Below, in pieces: positions 8,222 to 17,130 of a DNA stretch of 37,355 nt (positions within the stretch are counted from its first letter, which is position 1; each line of letters opens with the position of its first letter). The stretch comes from Rhodospirillaceae bacterium. Its GTDB lineage: Bacteria; Pseudomonadota; Alphaproteobacteria; SHVZ01. Made by a program: the position numbers and the translations under genes. The DNA is taken from the NCBI GenBank assembly GCA_016792585.1, contig JAEULB010000160.1, positions 1 to 37,355 of the forward strand, given 5' to 3'. A model generated the notes under the pieces. The model saw only the letters and a list, made by a program, of their open reading frames with translations. It was not told where the DNA came from and did not search any database.

Positions 8222-8272
8222 CCCGCCGCATCGTTATTGCTTGAGTCCATTCTTTAAAGACGGACATTGAAC

Positions 8273-8932
8273 ATGCTGTTTTATTCCCAGGAGCGAATCG
8301 CGCTCTTCATCGATGGCGCGAATCTCTACTCCGCCGCCCGCGGCCTCGGCTTCGACATCGACTACCGGAAGCTGCTGGATCTGTTCGCGTCCAAGGGCAG
8401 GCTGATCCGCGCCTTCTACTACACCGCCCTCCTCGAGGATCAGGAGTACTCGCCGCTCCGGCCGCTGGTCGACTGGCTCGACTACAACGGCTACACGGTC
8501 GTGACCAAGCCGGCGAAGGAGTTCACCGACGCCCAGGGGCGCCGGCGCTTCAAGGGAAACATGGACATCGAGCTCGCGATCGACATGCTCGAGCTCGCGG
8601 GATCGGTCGACCATATCGTGCTGTTCTCCGGCGACGGCGACTTCCGCCGCCTGGTCGAGGCGACCCAGCGCCGCGGCGTGCGCGTTACCGTGGTCTCGAC
8701 GATCCGCTCGCAGCCGCCGATGGTCGCCGACGAGCTTCGCCGCCAGGCCGACGCCTTCACCGACTTGGTCGATCTCGCCCCGCAGATTCAGCGCCAGCAT
8801 CAGGCGCGCGATCCGAACGCGCCGGTGCGCGAGCCGCGCCAGCCGCGGCCGCAGGATTCGCTACCGCCGACCGACCCGGACGCGCCGGGCTTCGGCGGCC
8901 GCGCGCCCGGCTTCCTGAATGCCGAACGCTGA
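8273..8932 (+). CDS. NYN domain protein (LabA/DUF88 family), probable ribonuclease
   Basis: This 219-residue protein has a PIN-like NYN fold at about residues 8-165. The acidic residues expected to bind metal are present: Asp14 in FIDGANLY, Asp98 in GNMDIELAIDML with Asp104, and Asp121/Asp123 in SGDGDF. A proline/arginine-rich tail follows (about 180-219). Family members are thought to be single-strand-specific nucleases acting on RNA. The ATG at 8273 is preferred over the TTG two codons earlier, because ACGGA lies 8 bases upstream of it. The 3' end overlaps the uracil-DNA glycosylase gene by 14 bp, so the two are co-transcribed. The substrate here is not known. Confidence 0.9.
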   Translation: MLFYSQERIALFIDGANLYSAARGLGFDIDYRKLLDLFASKGRLIRAFYYTALLEDQEYSPLRPLVDWLDYNGYTVVTKPAKEFTDAQGRRRFKGNMDIELAIDMLELAGSVDHIVLFSGDGDFRRLVEATQRRGVRVTVVSTIRSQPPMVADELRRQADAFTDLVDLAPQIQRQHQARDPNAPVREPRQPRPQDSLPPTDPDAPGFGGRAPGFLNAER

Positions 8933-9569
8933 GGAGAGCGCGAGCGCCAAGGAACCTGGGCGCGACTGCCCGCTCTGCCCGCGCCTCAAGGCGTTTCGCG
9001 ACGACAACCGGGTAAAGTATCCGGACTTCTTCAACGCGCCCGTTCCGTCCTTCGGCGATCCGGACGCACGCATCCTGATCGTCGGGCTGGCCCCCGGCCT
9101 CAAGGGTGCCAACCGGACCAGCCGTCCCTTCACCGGCGACTACGCCGGCGACCTGCTCTACGCGACGCTCGCACGCCACGGCCTGACGCGAGGCACCTAC
9201 CAGCAGCACGCGAGCGACGGCTTCATGCTGGTCGGCTGCCGGATCACCAATGCGGTCCGCTGCGTGCCGCCGCAGAACAAGCCGCTGCCCGTCGAGGAGA
9301 CGACCTGCCGGAAGTTCCTCGTCGGCGAGATCGCCTCGCTGCCCAGGCTCAAGACGATCCTGGCGCTCGGCGTCGTCGCGCATAACTCGGTGCTGCGCGC
9401 CTTCGGGTGCAAGCTCTCGGGCCTTCCGTTCAAGCACGGTGCGCTGCACGAGCTGCCGAACGGCATGACGCTCGCCGACAGCTATCATTGCTCGCGCTAC
9501 AACACGAACACCGGCGTCTTGACCGACGCGATGTTCGACGAGGTCGTCAGCAGGATCGCGGCCCGGTGA
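8919..9569 (+). CDS. Uracil-DNA glycosylase, family 5 (UDGb)-like, Fe-S
   Basis: This is a base-excision repair glycosylase of 216 residues. Motif 1 is GLAPGLKGANRTSRPFTGD, the form seen in family 5 (UDGb) rather than family 4 enzymes. Motif 2 is H-C-S-x-x-N around His190-Asn195. Cys17 and Cys20, then Cys107 or Cys115, and Cys130 can provide the four ligands of a [4Fe-4S] cluster. The family removes uracil and, in several members, hypoxanthine or other deaminated bases. The start at 8919 lies inside the NYN gene, and the stop overlaps the next gene's GTG (GTGA), so three genes are tightly coupled. Confidence 0.92.
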   Translation: MPNAEESASAKEPGRDCPLCPRLKAFRDDNRVKYPDFFNAPVPSFGDPDARILIVGLAPGLKGANRTSRPFTGDYAGDLLYATLARHGLTRGTYQQHASDGFMLVGCRITNAVRCVPPQNKPLPVEETTCRKFLVGEIASLPRLKTILALGVVAHNSVLRAFGCKLSGLPFKHGALHELPNGMTLADSYHCSRYNTNTGVLTDAMFDEVVSRIAAR

Positions 9570-10843
9570 CGACCGACTTTCCGACCGTCGACGAGATGGA
9601 CGCGGCCACGCGGAAACTCGCCGCCGACGGCATCGAGGTGCAGACGCTCGGCAAGAGCCGCACCGGACGGACGATCGAGATGATCAGCATCGGCGACGGC
9701 CCGCTCTCGGCACTGGTCGTCGGTGCGCCGCATCCGAACGAGCCTGCCGGCTGCGCGACCGCCGAGCTCCTGATCGAGCGCCTGCTCGCCGGGACGATGC
9801 CGCGCGGCAGGTTCCGCTGGCACGTCATCAAGGCGATCGACATCGACGGTCTTGCGATGAACCAGGGGTGGTTCAGGGGACCACGCACCTTCGCCGGCTA
9901 CGCGCAGAACTTCTTCCGGCCAGCTTTCCATCGTCAGCCCGAGTACGCCTTTCCGCTGACGGCCGCGGGCTATGCCTTCGACGATGCGACGCCGGAGACA
10001 CAGTGCTGGCAGCGCGCTCTCGATATCGCGAAGCCGCAGCTTCAGGCCTCCCTGCACGGATCGGAATTCGGCGGCGCCTTCTTCCTGACGACGGAAGCGA
10101 TCCCGGCGCTGACCGAGAGGATATCCGCCGCGGTCGCCGAGACGGGGCTCGGCCTCAACACCGTCGGCGACACCGGCTATTGGGAACAGGCTTACGCGCC
10201 TGCCTTCTTCCCGCTGCATAGCTTGGCCGAGCCGGGCAAGCTGCCGGCGGACTGGCGTGCCGGAAATTCGAGCTGCGGCTACGCCCGCGACCGCTTCGGC
10301 ACCTTCAGCTTGATGCCCGAGGTGCCGCTGTGGACCGGCCGAATCCTGTTCGAGGAGTCCGAGACCGCCTTCTCGCTCGGCGACGTGGCGACGCTTGCCC
10401 GCACCTTGAACGCCGAGATCGCAAGCACGCTAGCGCGCGACCTGCCGCGTCTTGCGCAACGGCCGCAGTCCGGCGACGACCATGAGCTCCAGCTCGCCCT
10501 GGAGCAGGCGGAGCTGGGCGCCAAGGTCGCCGGGGCGCCGTCCAACGAGCGCCCCGCCCCCGGGCCGCGCCTCACGCGCCGCGAGTATGCATTGCGCGCG
10601 CTCAAGACCCGGATGGCGCTGGTGCGGCCGTTCGCGATGCTGCGCCGCCTCGCGCAATCGCTCGCCGACCGGGGCGACGCGGACGCCAAGTCCATCGCCG
10701 CCGCTGCGCAGATGACGATGAGCGGCAAGCTGACGATCATCCGGAAGGAGGCGGGACTGGAACCGGTACCGACCGAAGCACTTGCCGGCCTTCAGCTCGA
10801 GGCGATCCTCGCCTCGGCCGAGGCGATCGCGGCGCGAAGCTAG
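9566..10843 (+). CDS. M14 family zinc carboxypeptidase-like protein
   Basis: This is a predicted metallopeptidase of 425 residues. The zinc ligands are His56 and Glu59 in APHPNEPAG and His164 in [10 protein letters not shown]; the catalytic Glu is Glu252 in LMPEVPLW. The catalytic domain covers about residues 25-315. A helical, charged C-terminal extension (about 325-425) is not part of the standard peptidase core. No signal peptide is seen, so it is probably cytosolic. The GTG start overlaps the preceding TGA as GTGA, and no earlier in-frame start gives family-like sequence. The stop overlaps that of the convergent smpB within a single CTAG. The substrate is unknown. Confidence 0.87.
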   Translation: MTTDFPTVDEMDAATRKLAADGIEVQTLGKSRTGRTIEMISIGDGPLSALVVGAPHPNEPAGCATAELLIERLLAGTMPRGRFRWHVIKAIDIDGLAMNQGWFRGPRTFAGYAQNFFRPAFHRQPEYAFPLTAAGYAFDDATPETQCWQRALDIAKPQLQASLHGSEFGGAFFLTTEAIPALTERISAAVAETGLGLNTVGDTGYWEQAYAPAFFPLHSLAEPGKLPADWRAGNSSCGYARDRFGTFSLMPEVPLWTGRILFEESETAFSLGDVATLARTLNAEIASTLARDLPRLAQRPQSGDDHELQLALEQAELGAKVAGAPSNERPAPGPRLTRREYALRALKTRMALVRPFAMLRRLAQSLADRGDADAKSIAAAAQMTMSGKLTIIRKEAGLEPVPTEALAGLQLEAILASAEAIAARS

Positions 10844-11310
10844 CCCTTCTCCCGCATCAGGCGGCCCTTCTCGCGCTGCCAGTCGCGCTTCTTCTCGGTC
10901 TCGCGCTTGTCGCCCTTCTTCTTGCCCTTGGCGAGGCCGAGCTGGACCTTGGCGATGCCGCGCTCGTTGAAATAGATCGAGAGCGGCACCAGCGTGACGC
11001 CGTCCTTGCGCACCGCGCCGAGAAGCTTGTCGAGCTCCTTGCGCTTGACCAGCAGCTTCCGCGGCCGCTTCGGCTCGTGGTTGAACTGCTTCGCGGCCTG
11101 CTTGAATTCGGGCACGTAGGCGTTCAGCAGGAACAGCTCGCCGTTCTGCTCGCCGGCGTAGGCCTCGGCGATCGAGGCCGAGCCGGCGCGCAGCGCCTTG
11201 ACCTCGGTGCCCACCAGCATGACGCCGGCCTCGAGGGTTTCGAGAATGAAGTATTCGTGGCGGGCGCGCCGGTTCTGGGCCGCCACCCGCTCGGGCAACG
11301 GGCCCGCCAT
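10840..11310 (-). CDS. smpB: SsrA-binding protein SmpB
   Basis: SmpB binds tmRNA and carries it to stalled ribosomes for trans-translation. The 156-residue protein has the normal length. It shows the OB-fold segments [39 protein letters not shown] and [12 protein letters not shown], and ends in the basic tail [17 protein letters not shown] that enters the ribosome. The ATG at 11310 is chosen because the family starts a few residues before the conserved NRRARHEY; a longer in-frame reading is not family-like. It lies 11 bp after dapA, an arrangement common in alphaproteobacteria. The tmRNA gene itself is not in this window. Confidence 0.98.
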   Translation of the reverse strand: MAGPLPERVAAQNRRARHEYFILETLEAGVMLVGTEVKALRAGSASIAEAYAGEQNGELFLLNAYVPEFKQAAKQFNHEPKRPRKLLVKRKELDKLLGAVRKDGVTLVPLSIYFNERGIAKVQLGLAKGKKKGDKRETEKKRDWQREKGRLMREKG

Positions 11311-11321
11311 GGGAAAACCTT

Positions 11322-12200
11322 CTAGTTGATGAGGCCGGCGCCGCGCATCGCCGCCGACACTTTGTCCCGGGTCGGATCGGTGATCGGCGCCAGCGGCAGC
11401 CGGCACTCGGGCCGGCCCTTCGCCAGCAGCGAGGCGGCGAACTTGACCGGCGCCGGGCTGGTCTCGACGAACAGCGCCTCGTGCAGCGGCATCAGCCGGT
11501 CGTTGATCGCCTGCGCCTTCTTCAGGTCGCCCTTCTGGAAGGCCTCGTGCATGTCGGCGAGCTGGCGCGGCGCCACGTTGGCGGTGACCGAGATGCAGCC
11601 GTCGCCACCCTGAGCGAGGAAGGCCAGCGCGGTCGCGTCCTCGCCCGAGAGCTGGGCGAACTTGTCGCCGCAGCTGCGCTTGGTCTTGAACGGGCGGGTC
11701 AGGTCGTTGGTCGCGTCCTTGACGCCGACGATGTTCGGCAGCTTGGCGAGCCGCCCCATCGTCTCCGGCGTCATGTCGATCACCGACCGGCCGGGGATGT
11801 TGTAGATGATGATCGGCAGCTCGACCGCGTCGTGAATCGCCTTGTAGTGCAGGAAGAGACCTTCCTGGGTCGGCTTGTTGTAGTACGGAGTTACCACGAG
11901 GGCGGCGTCCGCCCCGGCCTCCTTGGCGTGCCTGGTGAACTCGATCGCCTCGGCCGTCGAGTTGGAACCCGTGCCGGCGATGACCGGGCGCTTGCCCTTG
12001 GCCACCTCGATGCAGAGCTCCACCACTCGCTTGTGCTCGTCATGGGAGAGAGTCGGAGATTCGCCCGTCGTGCCGCACGGAATGAAGCCATGCGTGCCAT
12101 TTTCGATCTGCCAGGCGACGAAGGACTGGAATCCCTTCTCGTCGAGCTTGCCCGCGGCCGTGAACGGCGTGATCAGCGCCACGAGCGAACCCTTAAACAT
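11322..12200 (-). CDS. dapA: 4-hydroxy-tetrahydrodipicolinate synthase
   Basis: DapA condenses pyruvate with aspartate semialdehyde, the first committed step of lysine and meso-diaminopimelate synthesis, in the cytosol. At 292 residues it has the canonical length. Lys161 in [11 protein letters not shown] forms the Schiff base; Thr44/Thr45 in PCGTTGES and Tyr133 in IIYNIPGR are the proton-relay residues, at the standard numbering. The ATG at 12200 has AAGGAGA 6 bases upstream. It is the first gene of the dapA-smpB unit and diverges from the lytic transglycosylase gene. A candidate promoter lies at 12240-12268. Confidence 0.98.
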   Translation of the reverse strand: MFKGSLVALITPFTAAGKLDEKGFQSFVAWQIENGTHGFIPCGTTGESPTLSHDEHKRVVELCIEVAKGKRPVIAGTGSNSTAEAIEFTRHAKEAGADAALVVTPYYNKPTQEGLFLHYKAIHDAVELPIIIYNIPGRSVIDMTPETMGRLAKLPNIVGVKDATNDLTRPFKTKRSCGDKFAQLSGEDATALAFLAQGGDGCISVTANVAPRQLADMHEAFQKGDLKKAQAINDRLMPLHEALFVETSPAPVKFAASLLAKGRPECRLPLAPITDPTRDKVSAAMRGAGLIN

Positions 12201-12239
12201 GAAATTCTCCTTAGACTCGCCCGGGGGGGACGTAACTGG

Positions 12240-12268
12240 ACGATAGTTATGTAAAACTTTGTCTGCAA
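12240..12268 (-). promoter_or_regulatory. Candidate sigma-70 promoter for dapA-smpB
   Basis: On the minus strand TTGCAG (12268-12263), 17 bases and TATCGT (12245-12240) lie about 40-70 bases upstream of the dapA start in an AT-richer stretch. The hexamers match the consensus at 3 of 6 and 4 of 6 positions. It almost abuts the oppositely directed candidate at 12271-12299, which fits a compact divergent promoter region. Confidence 0.4.
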
Positions 12269-12270
12269 GG

Positions 12271-12299
12271 TTGTTGCCCGGGGGCCACACCACTAGAAT
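12271..12299 (+). promoter_or_regulatory. Candidate sigma-70 promoter for the lytic transglycosylase
   Basis: TTGTTG (12271-12276), a 17-base spacer and TAGAAT (12294-12299) precede the transglycosylase start by about 42 bases. The -10 hexamer matches at 5 of 6 positions. A weak Shine-Dalgarno (AGGG) lies at about 12324-12327. Confidence 0.45.
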
Positions 12300-12341
12300 G
12301 CGCGCCGGACAGGGGGGTCTCTCAGGGAATAGAGCACCTTG

Positions 12342-14564
12342 ATGACTTTTGCGAAGAATCCGGTGAGGGCTGGTCTGGGAACCGTTTGCGCGGTCGCTCT
12401 GGCTATCTCCGTTTTGTCACTGAACTCTGCCTCGGCCGGCCTCCCGGCGGATGAGATCCGCTATGCCAAGATCGCGCTCGAGGTCGCCGACAAGGGCGAC
12501 TACAACCGCGCCCAGGCGATGGCTACGCGCGACCCGGCGCTCTCCAAGCTGATCCGCTGGATGGAGCTCCGCCGCGCCTCCTCGCGCGCGGGCTTCGACG
12601 AGATCCTTCAGTTCATGGCGCTCAACCCGGATTGGCCGGGCAAGCACGCGCTCAGGCTCCGCGCCGAGGAAGCAATGCCGGCCGACATGCCGGATGCCGA
12701 CGTCATCGCCTACTTCCAGAAGAGCCCGCCGCTCGGCGCCGGAAAGATGCGGCTGGCCGAGGCCTATTCGCGCACCGGCCAGAAGGCGAAGGCGGCCGAG
12801 CTGATCCGCGAGGCCTGGACCAACGGCGACTTCGACGCCGCCCAGGAGAAGGCGTTCCTTCTCCGATATCGCGACACGATCCGCGCCCAGGACCACTGGA
12901 CGCGCCTCGACAAGATGCTCTGGGACGGCAAGACCGGCGGCGCCTACCAGCGCATGCTGACCCGGGTCGAGCCCGGCCAGAAGGCGCTGGCCGAGGCCCG
13001 CCTCCGGCTCAAGTCCGGTGCCGGCGGCATCGACAAGGCGCTCGCCGCCGTCCCGGCCAGCCTGCAGAATGACCCGGGCTACCTCTTCGAGCGGGCGAAG
13101 TGGCGGCGGATCCGCAGCCAGAACGACGGCGCCCGCGAGATCCTGCTGAAGCCGCCGGCGAAGCTCGTCCGTCCCGACCTCTGGTGGCGCGAGGTCGAGT
13201 ACCAGGCCCGCCAGGCGCTCCGCGACGGCGACATCTCGCTCGCCTACAAGCTCGCCGCCTCGCACAAGCAGGACAACGGCAAGGTCCAGGCCGATGCCGA
13301 GTTCTTCGCCGGCTTCGTCGCCCTTCGCTTCCTCGACGATCCAAAGACGGCGCTCGCTCATTTCCGCCGCCTGCATGACGGCGTCACCTCGCCGATCAGC
13401 CTCTCCCGCGGCGCCTACTGGGCCGGCCGCGCCTCCGAGGCTCTCAAGGACTCGGCCGGGGCCAGGGCCTGGTACACCAAGGCGTCCGAGCAGCTGACAA
13501 CGTTCTACGGCCAGATCGCCGCCGGCAAGCTGTCCGACACGGCCCCGACGCTGCCGGCGGATGCCAAGGCGACGACGGCGGAGATCCAGGCGTTCAAGAA
13601 GAGCGAGCTGGCGCGGATCGTCGAGATCCTGCACGAGCTCGGCCCCAACGAGCTGTTCGTCGCTTTCTCGATCGCCCTGGTCGATCGCGCCCGCACGCCG
13701 GGCGAGAAGGCGCTGGCGCTGGCGCATATCCGCTCGACCGGGCGCACCGACACCGCGGTCGCGGTCGCGCGCCGTGTCGCCCGCGACGGTCACGTGCTGA
13801 TCGACGACGGCTATCCGATGATCAAGCTGCCGAAGAGCGAAGGCCCTGAATCGGCGCTGGTGCATGCGATCATCCGCCAGGAGAGCGGCTTCGATCAGCG
13901 GGCGGTCAGCCGCGCCAAGGCCCAGGGCCTGATGCAGTTGATGCCGGCGACGGCGAAGATCGTCTCCAAGGAGCTGGGGATCAAGTACGACCTCGGCGAT
14001 CTCACGCAGAACCCGAGCTACAACATCACCCTCGGAAGCTCCTACCTGAACGGCCTGATCGACGACTTCGACGGCTCCTACATCGCCGCGATCGCCGGCT
14101 ACAACGCCGGCCCCGGCCGCATCAAGCGCTGGCTCCGCGACAACGGCGACATCCGCAAGGGCGAGGCCGACGTGCTCGACTGGATCGAGCAGATCCCGAT
14201 CTCCGAGACCCGCAACTACGTCCAGCGCGTGCTCGAAGGGCTCTACATATATCGCTCGCGCACCAAGACCGCGCCGCCGATCGCACAGGCCCACGCGATC
14301 AACCGCTGGTGCCTCTATGGCTGCGGCGGCGTAATCGAGGCCAATGCCGCCGGCAAGGCCCGCATCGGCAAAGCCAGCGCCGACGACGCCTGCGACTTCG
14401 AGACCGACCGCACCTGCACGGGCGACGAGGAAGTCGTCGCCCGCGACCAGGCGCCGGCGCCCGAGCCGGTGCCGGTCATCCAGGCGACGCCGGTCGCAGC
14501 ACCGGCCGCGCCGCGTGCGAACCCGGCCCGCCCTGCTCCCCCTCCGCGTCTAGGCAAGGATTGA
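12342..14564 (+). CDS. Soluble lytic murein transglycosylase (Slt70-like)
   Basis: This periplasmic enzyme cleaves the MurNAc-GlcNAc bond of peptidoglycan, forming 1,6-anhydro ends. The 740-residue precursor starts with a signal peptide whose probable cleavage is after ASA (residue 32). An alpha-superhelical U-domain of TPR-like repeats follows (about 40-490), then a C-terminal lysozyme-like SLT domain (about 500-640). That domain has the catalytic Glu514 in RQESGFDQ, GLMQLMPATA, and AGYNAGPGRIKRW. After it come a Cys-containing stretch (WCLYGCGG, then CDFETDRTC) and a Pro/Ala-rich tail, which are not part of E. coli Slt70. The ATG at 12342 is one codon after an in-frame TTG. The stop overlaps the next ATG by one base. 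Confidence 0.95.
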   Translation: MTFAKNPVRAGLGTVCAVALAISVLSLNSASAGLPADEIRYAKIALEVADKGDYNRAQAMATRDPALSKLIRWMELRRASSRAGFDEILQFMALNPDWPGKHALRLRAEEAMPADMPDADVIAYFQKSPPLGAGKMRLAEAYSRTGQKAKAAELIREAWTNGDFDAAQEKAFLLRYRDTIRAQDHWTRLDKMLWDGKTGGAYQRMLTRVEPGQKALAEARLRLKSGAGGIDKALAAVPASLQNDPGYLFERAKWRRIRSQNDGAREILLKPPAKLVRPDLWWREVEYQARQALRDGDISLAYKLAASHKQDNGKVQADAEFFAGFVALRFLDDPKTALAHFRRLHDGVTSPISLSRGAYWAGRASEALKDSAGARAWYTKASEQLTTFYGQIAAGKLSDTAPTLPADAKATTAEIQAFKKSELARIVEILHELGPNELFVAFSIALVDRARTPGEKALALAHIRSTGRTDTAVAVARRVARDGHVLIDDGYPMIKLPKSEGPESALVHAIIRQESGFDQRAVSRAKAQGLMQLMPATAKIVSKELGIKYDLGDLTQNPSYNITLGSSYLNGLIDDFDGSYIAAIAGYNAGPGRIKRWLRDNGDIRKGEADVLDWIEQIPISETRNYVQRVLEGLYIYRSRTKTAPPIAQAHAINRWCLYGCGGVIEANAAGKARIGKASADDACDFETDRTCTGDEEVVARDQAPAPEPVPVIQATPVAAPAAPRANPARPAPPPRLGKD

Positions 14565-15253
14565 TGGCGCCACATCCGTCGTTGGCGAACACCGCCGCGT
14601 GCGTGTTCGATGCGTATGGGACACTGTTCGACGTGACCCGGCTGGTCGAGCCGTGCCGCGACAGGCTCGGCGACAAGACCGACGTCCTGGCGCGGCTCTG
14701 GCGCGAGAAGCAGCTCCAGTACACCTGGCTTCGCAGCCTGATGGGCGTGCACATCGACTTCTGGCACGTGACCGGCGAAGCGCTCGATCACGCGCTGGCG
14801 TCGCTCAAGCTGGAGGATCCCAGGCTACGCTCGATGCTGATGCAGCTCTATCTGGAGCCGCCGATCTTCGGTGACGTGGTGCCGATGCTGACTGCGCTCA
14901 AAGCGAGGAAGCTTCGCACCGCGATCCTCTCAAACGGGTCGACCACGATGCTGGCCGGCGCGGTCAACGGCCACAATCTCAGGGGCGTTCTCGACCTCAC
15001 CATCTCGGTCGACGAGGCTCAGGTGTTCAAGCCGCATCCCTCGGTCTACAAGCTGGCGACGACCAAGCTCGGGATCGAGGCCGAAAAGATCCTTTTCGTC
15101 AGCTCCAACGGCTGGGACGCGCACGCGGCCAAGCACTTCGGCTTCCGCGTCGCCTGGGTCAACCGCCACGGCCAGACCCGCGAGACGCTGCCGGCGCAGC
15201 CGGACGTCGAGATCAAGAGCCTCACCGAAATCCCTGCCCTGCTCGGCCTCTAG
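14564..15253 (+). CDS. L-2-haloacid dehalogenase (haloacid dehalogenase type II)
   Basis: This cytosolic HAD-superfamily enzyme of 229 residues has the full set of residues of hydrolytic L-2-haloacid dehalogenases. They are the nucleophile Asp16 in FDAYGTLFD, Arg57 in YTWLRSLM, Ser/Asn in AILSNGS, Lys in QVFKPHPSVYKLA, and Ser, Asn and Asp in FVSSNGWDAHAA. The C1 cap is the all-helical insertion between residues 24 and 110. This residue set favours a true dehalogenase over a phosphatase. The start overlaps the transglycosylase stop (TGATG). The physiological substrate is not evident from the neighbours. Confidence 0.9.
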   Translation: MAPHPSLANTAACVFDAYGTLFDVTRLVEPCRDRLGDKTDVLARLWREKQLQYTWLRSLMGVHIDFWHVTGEALDHALASLKLEDPRLRSMLMQLYLEPPIFGDVVPMLTALKARKLRTAILSNGSTTMLAGAVNGHNLRGVLDLTISVDEAQVFKPHPSVYKLATTKLGIEAEKILFVSSNGWDAHAAKHFGFRVAWVNRHGQTRETLPAQPDVEIKSLTEIPALLGL

Positions 15254-15283
15254 GCCCGAGCGGTCCCCATCCGCGAGACTGCC

Positions 15284-16267
15284 ATGACGGACACGCTTCC
15301 GACCCATGACGACGTGCGCCGCGCCGCCGAGCGCATCAGGCCAGTCGCCGTCGTTACGCCGCTGATCGAGTCGGCGCTCCTCAACGAGGAGCTCGGCGGG
15401 CGTCTCCTGATCAAGTGCGAGATGTTGCAGAAGACCGGCTCGTTCAAGTTCCGCGGCGCCTACAACCGGATCTCGATGATCCCCGAAGCCGAGCGGAAGA
15501 AGGGCGTCGTCGCCTTCTCGTCCGGCAATCACGCCCAGGGCGTCGCCGCCGCGGCCAAACTCCTGGACACGCCCGCCTGCCTGATCATGCCGTCGGATGC
15601 GCCGGCGATGAAGATCGCCAACACCCGCGCCTTCGGCGGCGAGGTCATCCTCTACGACCGGTTCAAGGACTCGCGCGAGGAGATCGGCGCGAAGCTCTCG
15701 AGAGAGCGCGGCTCGACCCTGGTGAAGCCTTACGACGACCCCGGCATCATCGCCGGCCAGGGCACCATCGGCCTCGAGATCGCGGCGCAGGCGAAGGCGA
15801 TGGGCATCGTGCCGGATGCGGTGCTGGCCGCCTGCTCCGGCGGCGGGCTCGTCACCGGCGTGGCGCTCGGCCTCTCGGCCGACCTTCCCGGCACGACCGT
15901 GCATTCGGTCGAGCCCGCCGGTCTCGACGACATGGCGCGCTCGCTGGCTTCCGGCAAGCTCGAAAGGAACGATCCGGCGGCGCGCACGATCTGCGACGCG
16001 CTGATGGCGCCGACACCCGGCGACATCACCTTCGCGGTCGCCAGGCAGCGGGTGAAGAGCGGCTTCGCCGTCACCGACGCCGAGGTGAAGAAGGCGATGG
16101 CCGCCGCCTTCCGCCACTTCAAGGTGGTGATCGAGCCGGGCGGCGCCACGACGCTCGCCGCCGTGCTGACCGGCAAGGCACCGATCAAGGGCCGCACCGT
16201 CGTCGTCGTCGCCTCGGGCGGCAATGTCGACGCTGCCCTCTTCCAGGAAGCGCTCGCCCAGGCGTAG
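15284..16267 (+). CDS. Serine/threonine dehydratase-family PLP enzyme (threonine ammonia-lyase, catabolic type)
   Basis: This is a fold-type II PLP enzyme of 327 residues. The PLP lysine is Lys55 in GSFKFRGA; SSGNHAQG binds the substrate carboxylate and CSGGGLVTG binds the phosphate. There is no C-terminal ACT domain, so it is not the feedback-controlled IlvA type. It resembles catabolic threonine dehydratase, serine racemase and beta-hydroxyaspartate dehydratase, which cannot be separated by eye. The likely reaction is conversion of L-threonine or L-serine to the 2-oxoacid and ammonia. The ATG at 15284 follows a 30-bp gap after the dehalogenase, so the genes are probably co-transcribed. Confidence 0.9.
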   Translation: MTDTLPTHDDVRRAAERIRPVAVVTPLIESALLNEELGGRLLIKCEMLQKTGSFKFRGAYNRISMIPEAERKKGVVAFSSGNHAQGVAAAAKLLDTPACLIMPSDAPAMKIANTRAFGGEVILYDRFKDSREEIGAKLSRERGSTLVKPYDDPGIIAGQGTIGLEIAAQAKAMGIVPDAVLAACSGGGLVTGVALGLSADLPGTTVHSVEPAGLDDMARSLASGKLERNDPAARTICDALMAPTPGDITFAVARQRVKSGFAVTDAEVKKAMAAAFRHFKVVIEPGGATTLAAVLTGKAPIKGRTVVVVASGGNVDAALFQEALAQA

Positions 16268-16277
16268 CGTCGCGCGA

Positions 16278-17120
16278 GTGGATCGCGACGAGGTCATAGC
16301 CGCCCTTCGCCGTATCCCGGCCCTCGCCGGGGTCGCGCCCGAGCGCATCGAGTTCTCGCGTCTCGGCGGCCTCACCAACGCCAACCTCAAGCTCGAGACG
16401 CCGGACGGCGCCTTCGCGCTGCAGATGCGCGTGCCCGATCCCGAGGGCTACCGGAGCGGCGCCGCGACCGCCGACGCGCTTCGCATGGCCGACCGCCTCG
16501 ACATCGGGCCGAAACTCGTTCACGCCGATGACCGGATCATCGTCACCCGCTGGATCACGCGCGTCGAGCGTCTCGGGATCGACCCGAGACGGGCCGGCTC
16601 CCTGTTCGCCCGGCTCCACCAGTCCGGCGAAAGGCTCGATCGCCGCTTCGACCCGTTCGATGCCGCCCGCCGATACGCCGATGCCCTCGGCCGCTCGCCG
16701 CTCTCCGCCACGCTCACCGACGCTCTCGCGCGCGCCGAGCGCGGCGCTCCGGCGAAGCCGGTCCCCATCCATGGCGACCCGGTGCCGGAGAACTTCGTCG
16801 ACGCGGGGGATCGTCTGCTGCTGCTCGACTGGGAATATGCCGGCATGGGCGATCCGGCATGGGATCTGGCGTATCTCTCGCTCGAAGCCGGATACACGGC
16901 CGACGACGAGACGCAGCTGCGGGCCGCCTACCGCGATCCGCGCATGACGATCGAGCGGCTCGCGACCGCGAAGATGGTCGCGGCATCGGTCGCCGTTCTC
17001 TGGGGAAGACTGAGAGCGAAGCGCGGCCAGCCGCCCGACCTCTCGGCCTGGATCGCGACGCGGCTCCGCCAGGCGGAGGCTCTCGCTTCAGTGCTTTACC
17101 CCGGTCCCGGTTCGGGCTAG
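16278..17120 (+). CDS. APH/choline-kinase-like phosphotransferase
   Basis: This predicted kinase has 280 residues and the aminoglycoside phosphotransferase/choline kinase fold. The catalytic loop is PIHGDPVPENFV (His165, Asp167, Asn172) and the metal-binding motif is LLLDWEYAG (Asp184). An N-terminal lobe has RLGGLTNANLKLE and FALQMRVP. The DWEYAGMGDPAWDLA sequence is typical of choline, ethanolamine or thiamine kinase-like proteins. The gene lies directly upstream of the TPP riboswitch, so a thiamine-salvage role is possible, but it is not behind the riboswitch and this is inference. The GTG at 16278 is 10 bp after the dehydratase stop. An ATG at 16224 in the same frame would overlap that gene and adds a non-conserved Arg-rich leader. 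No good ribosome-binding site is seen for either. Confidence 0.83.
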   Translation: MDRDEVIAALRRIPALAGVAPERIEFSRLGGLTNANLKLETPDGAFALQMRVPDPEGYRSGAATADALRMADRLDIGPKLVHADDRIIVTRWITRVERLGIDPRRAGSLFARLHQSGERLDRRFDPFDAARRYADALGRSPLSATLTDALARAERGAPAKPVPIHGDPVPENFVDAGDRLLLLDWEYAGMGDPAWDLAYLSLEAGYTADDETQLRAAYRDPRMTIERLATAKMVAASVAVLWGRLRAKRGQPPDLSAWIATRLRQAEALASVLYPGPGSG

Positions 17121-17130
17121 CTTCCGCATC

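Noticed and set aside
12417..14294. Long minus-strand open frame opposite the lytic transglycosylase
   Set aside because: It is a GC-driven shadow; the plus-strand protein has a signal peptide and catalytic motifs.
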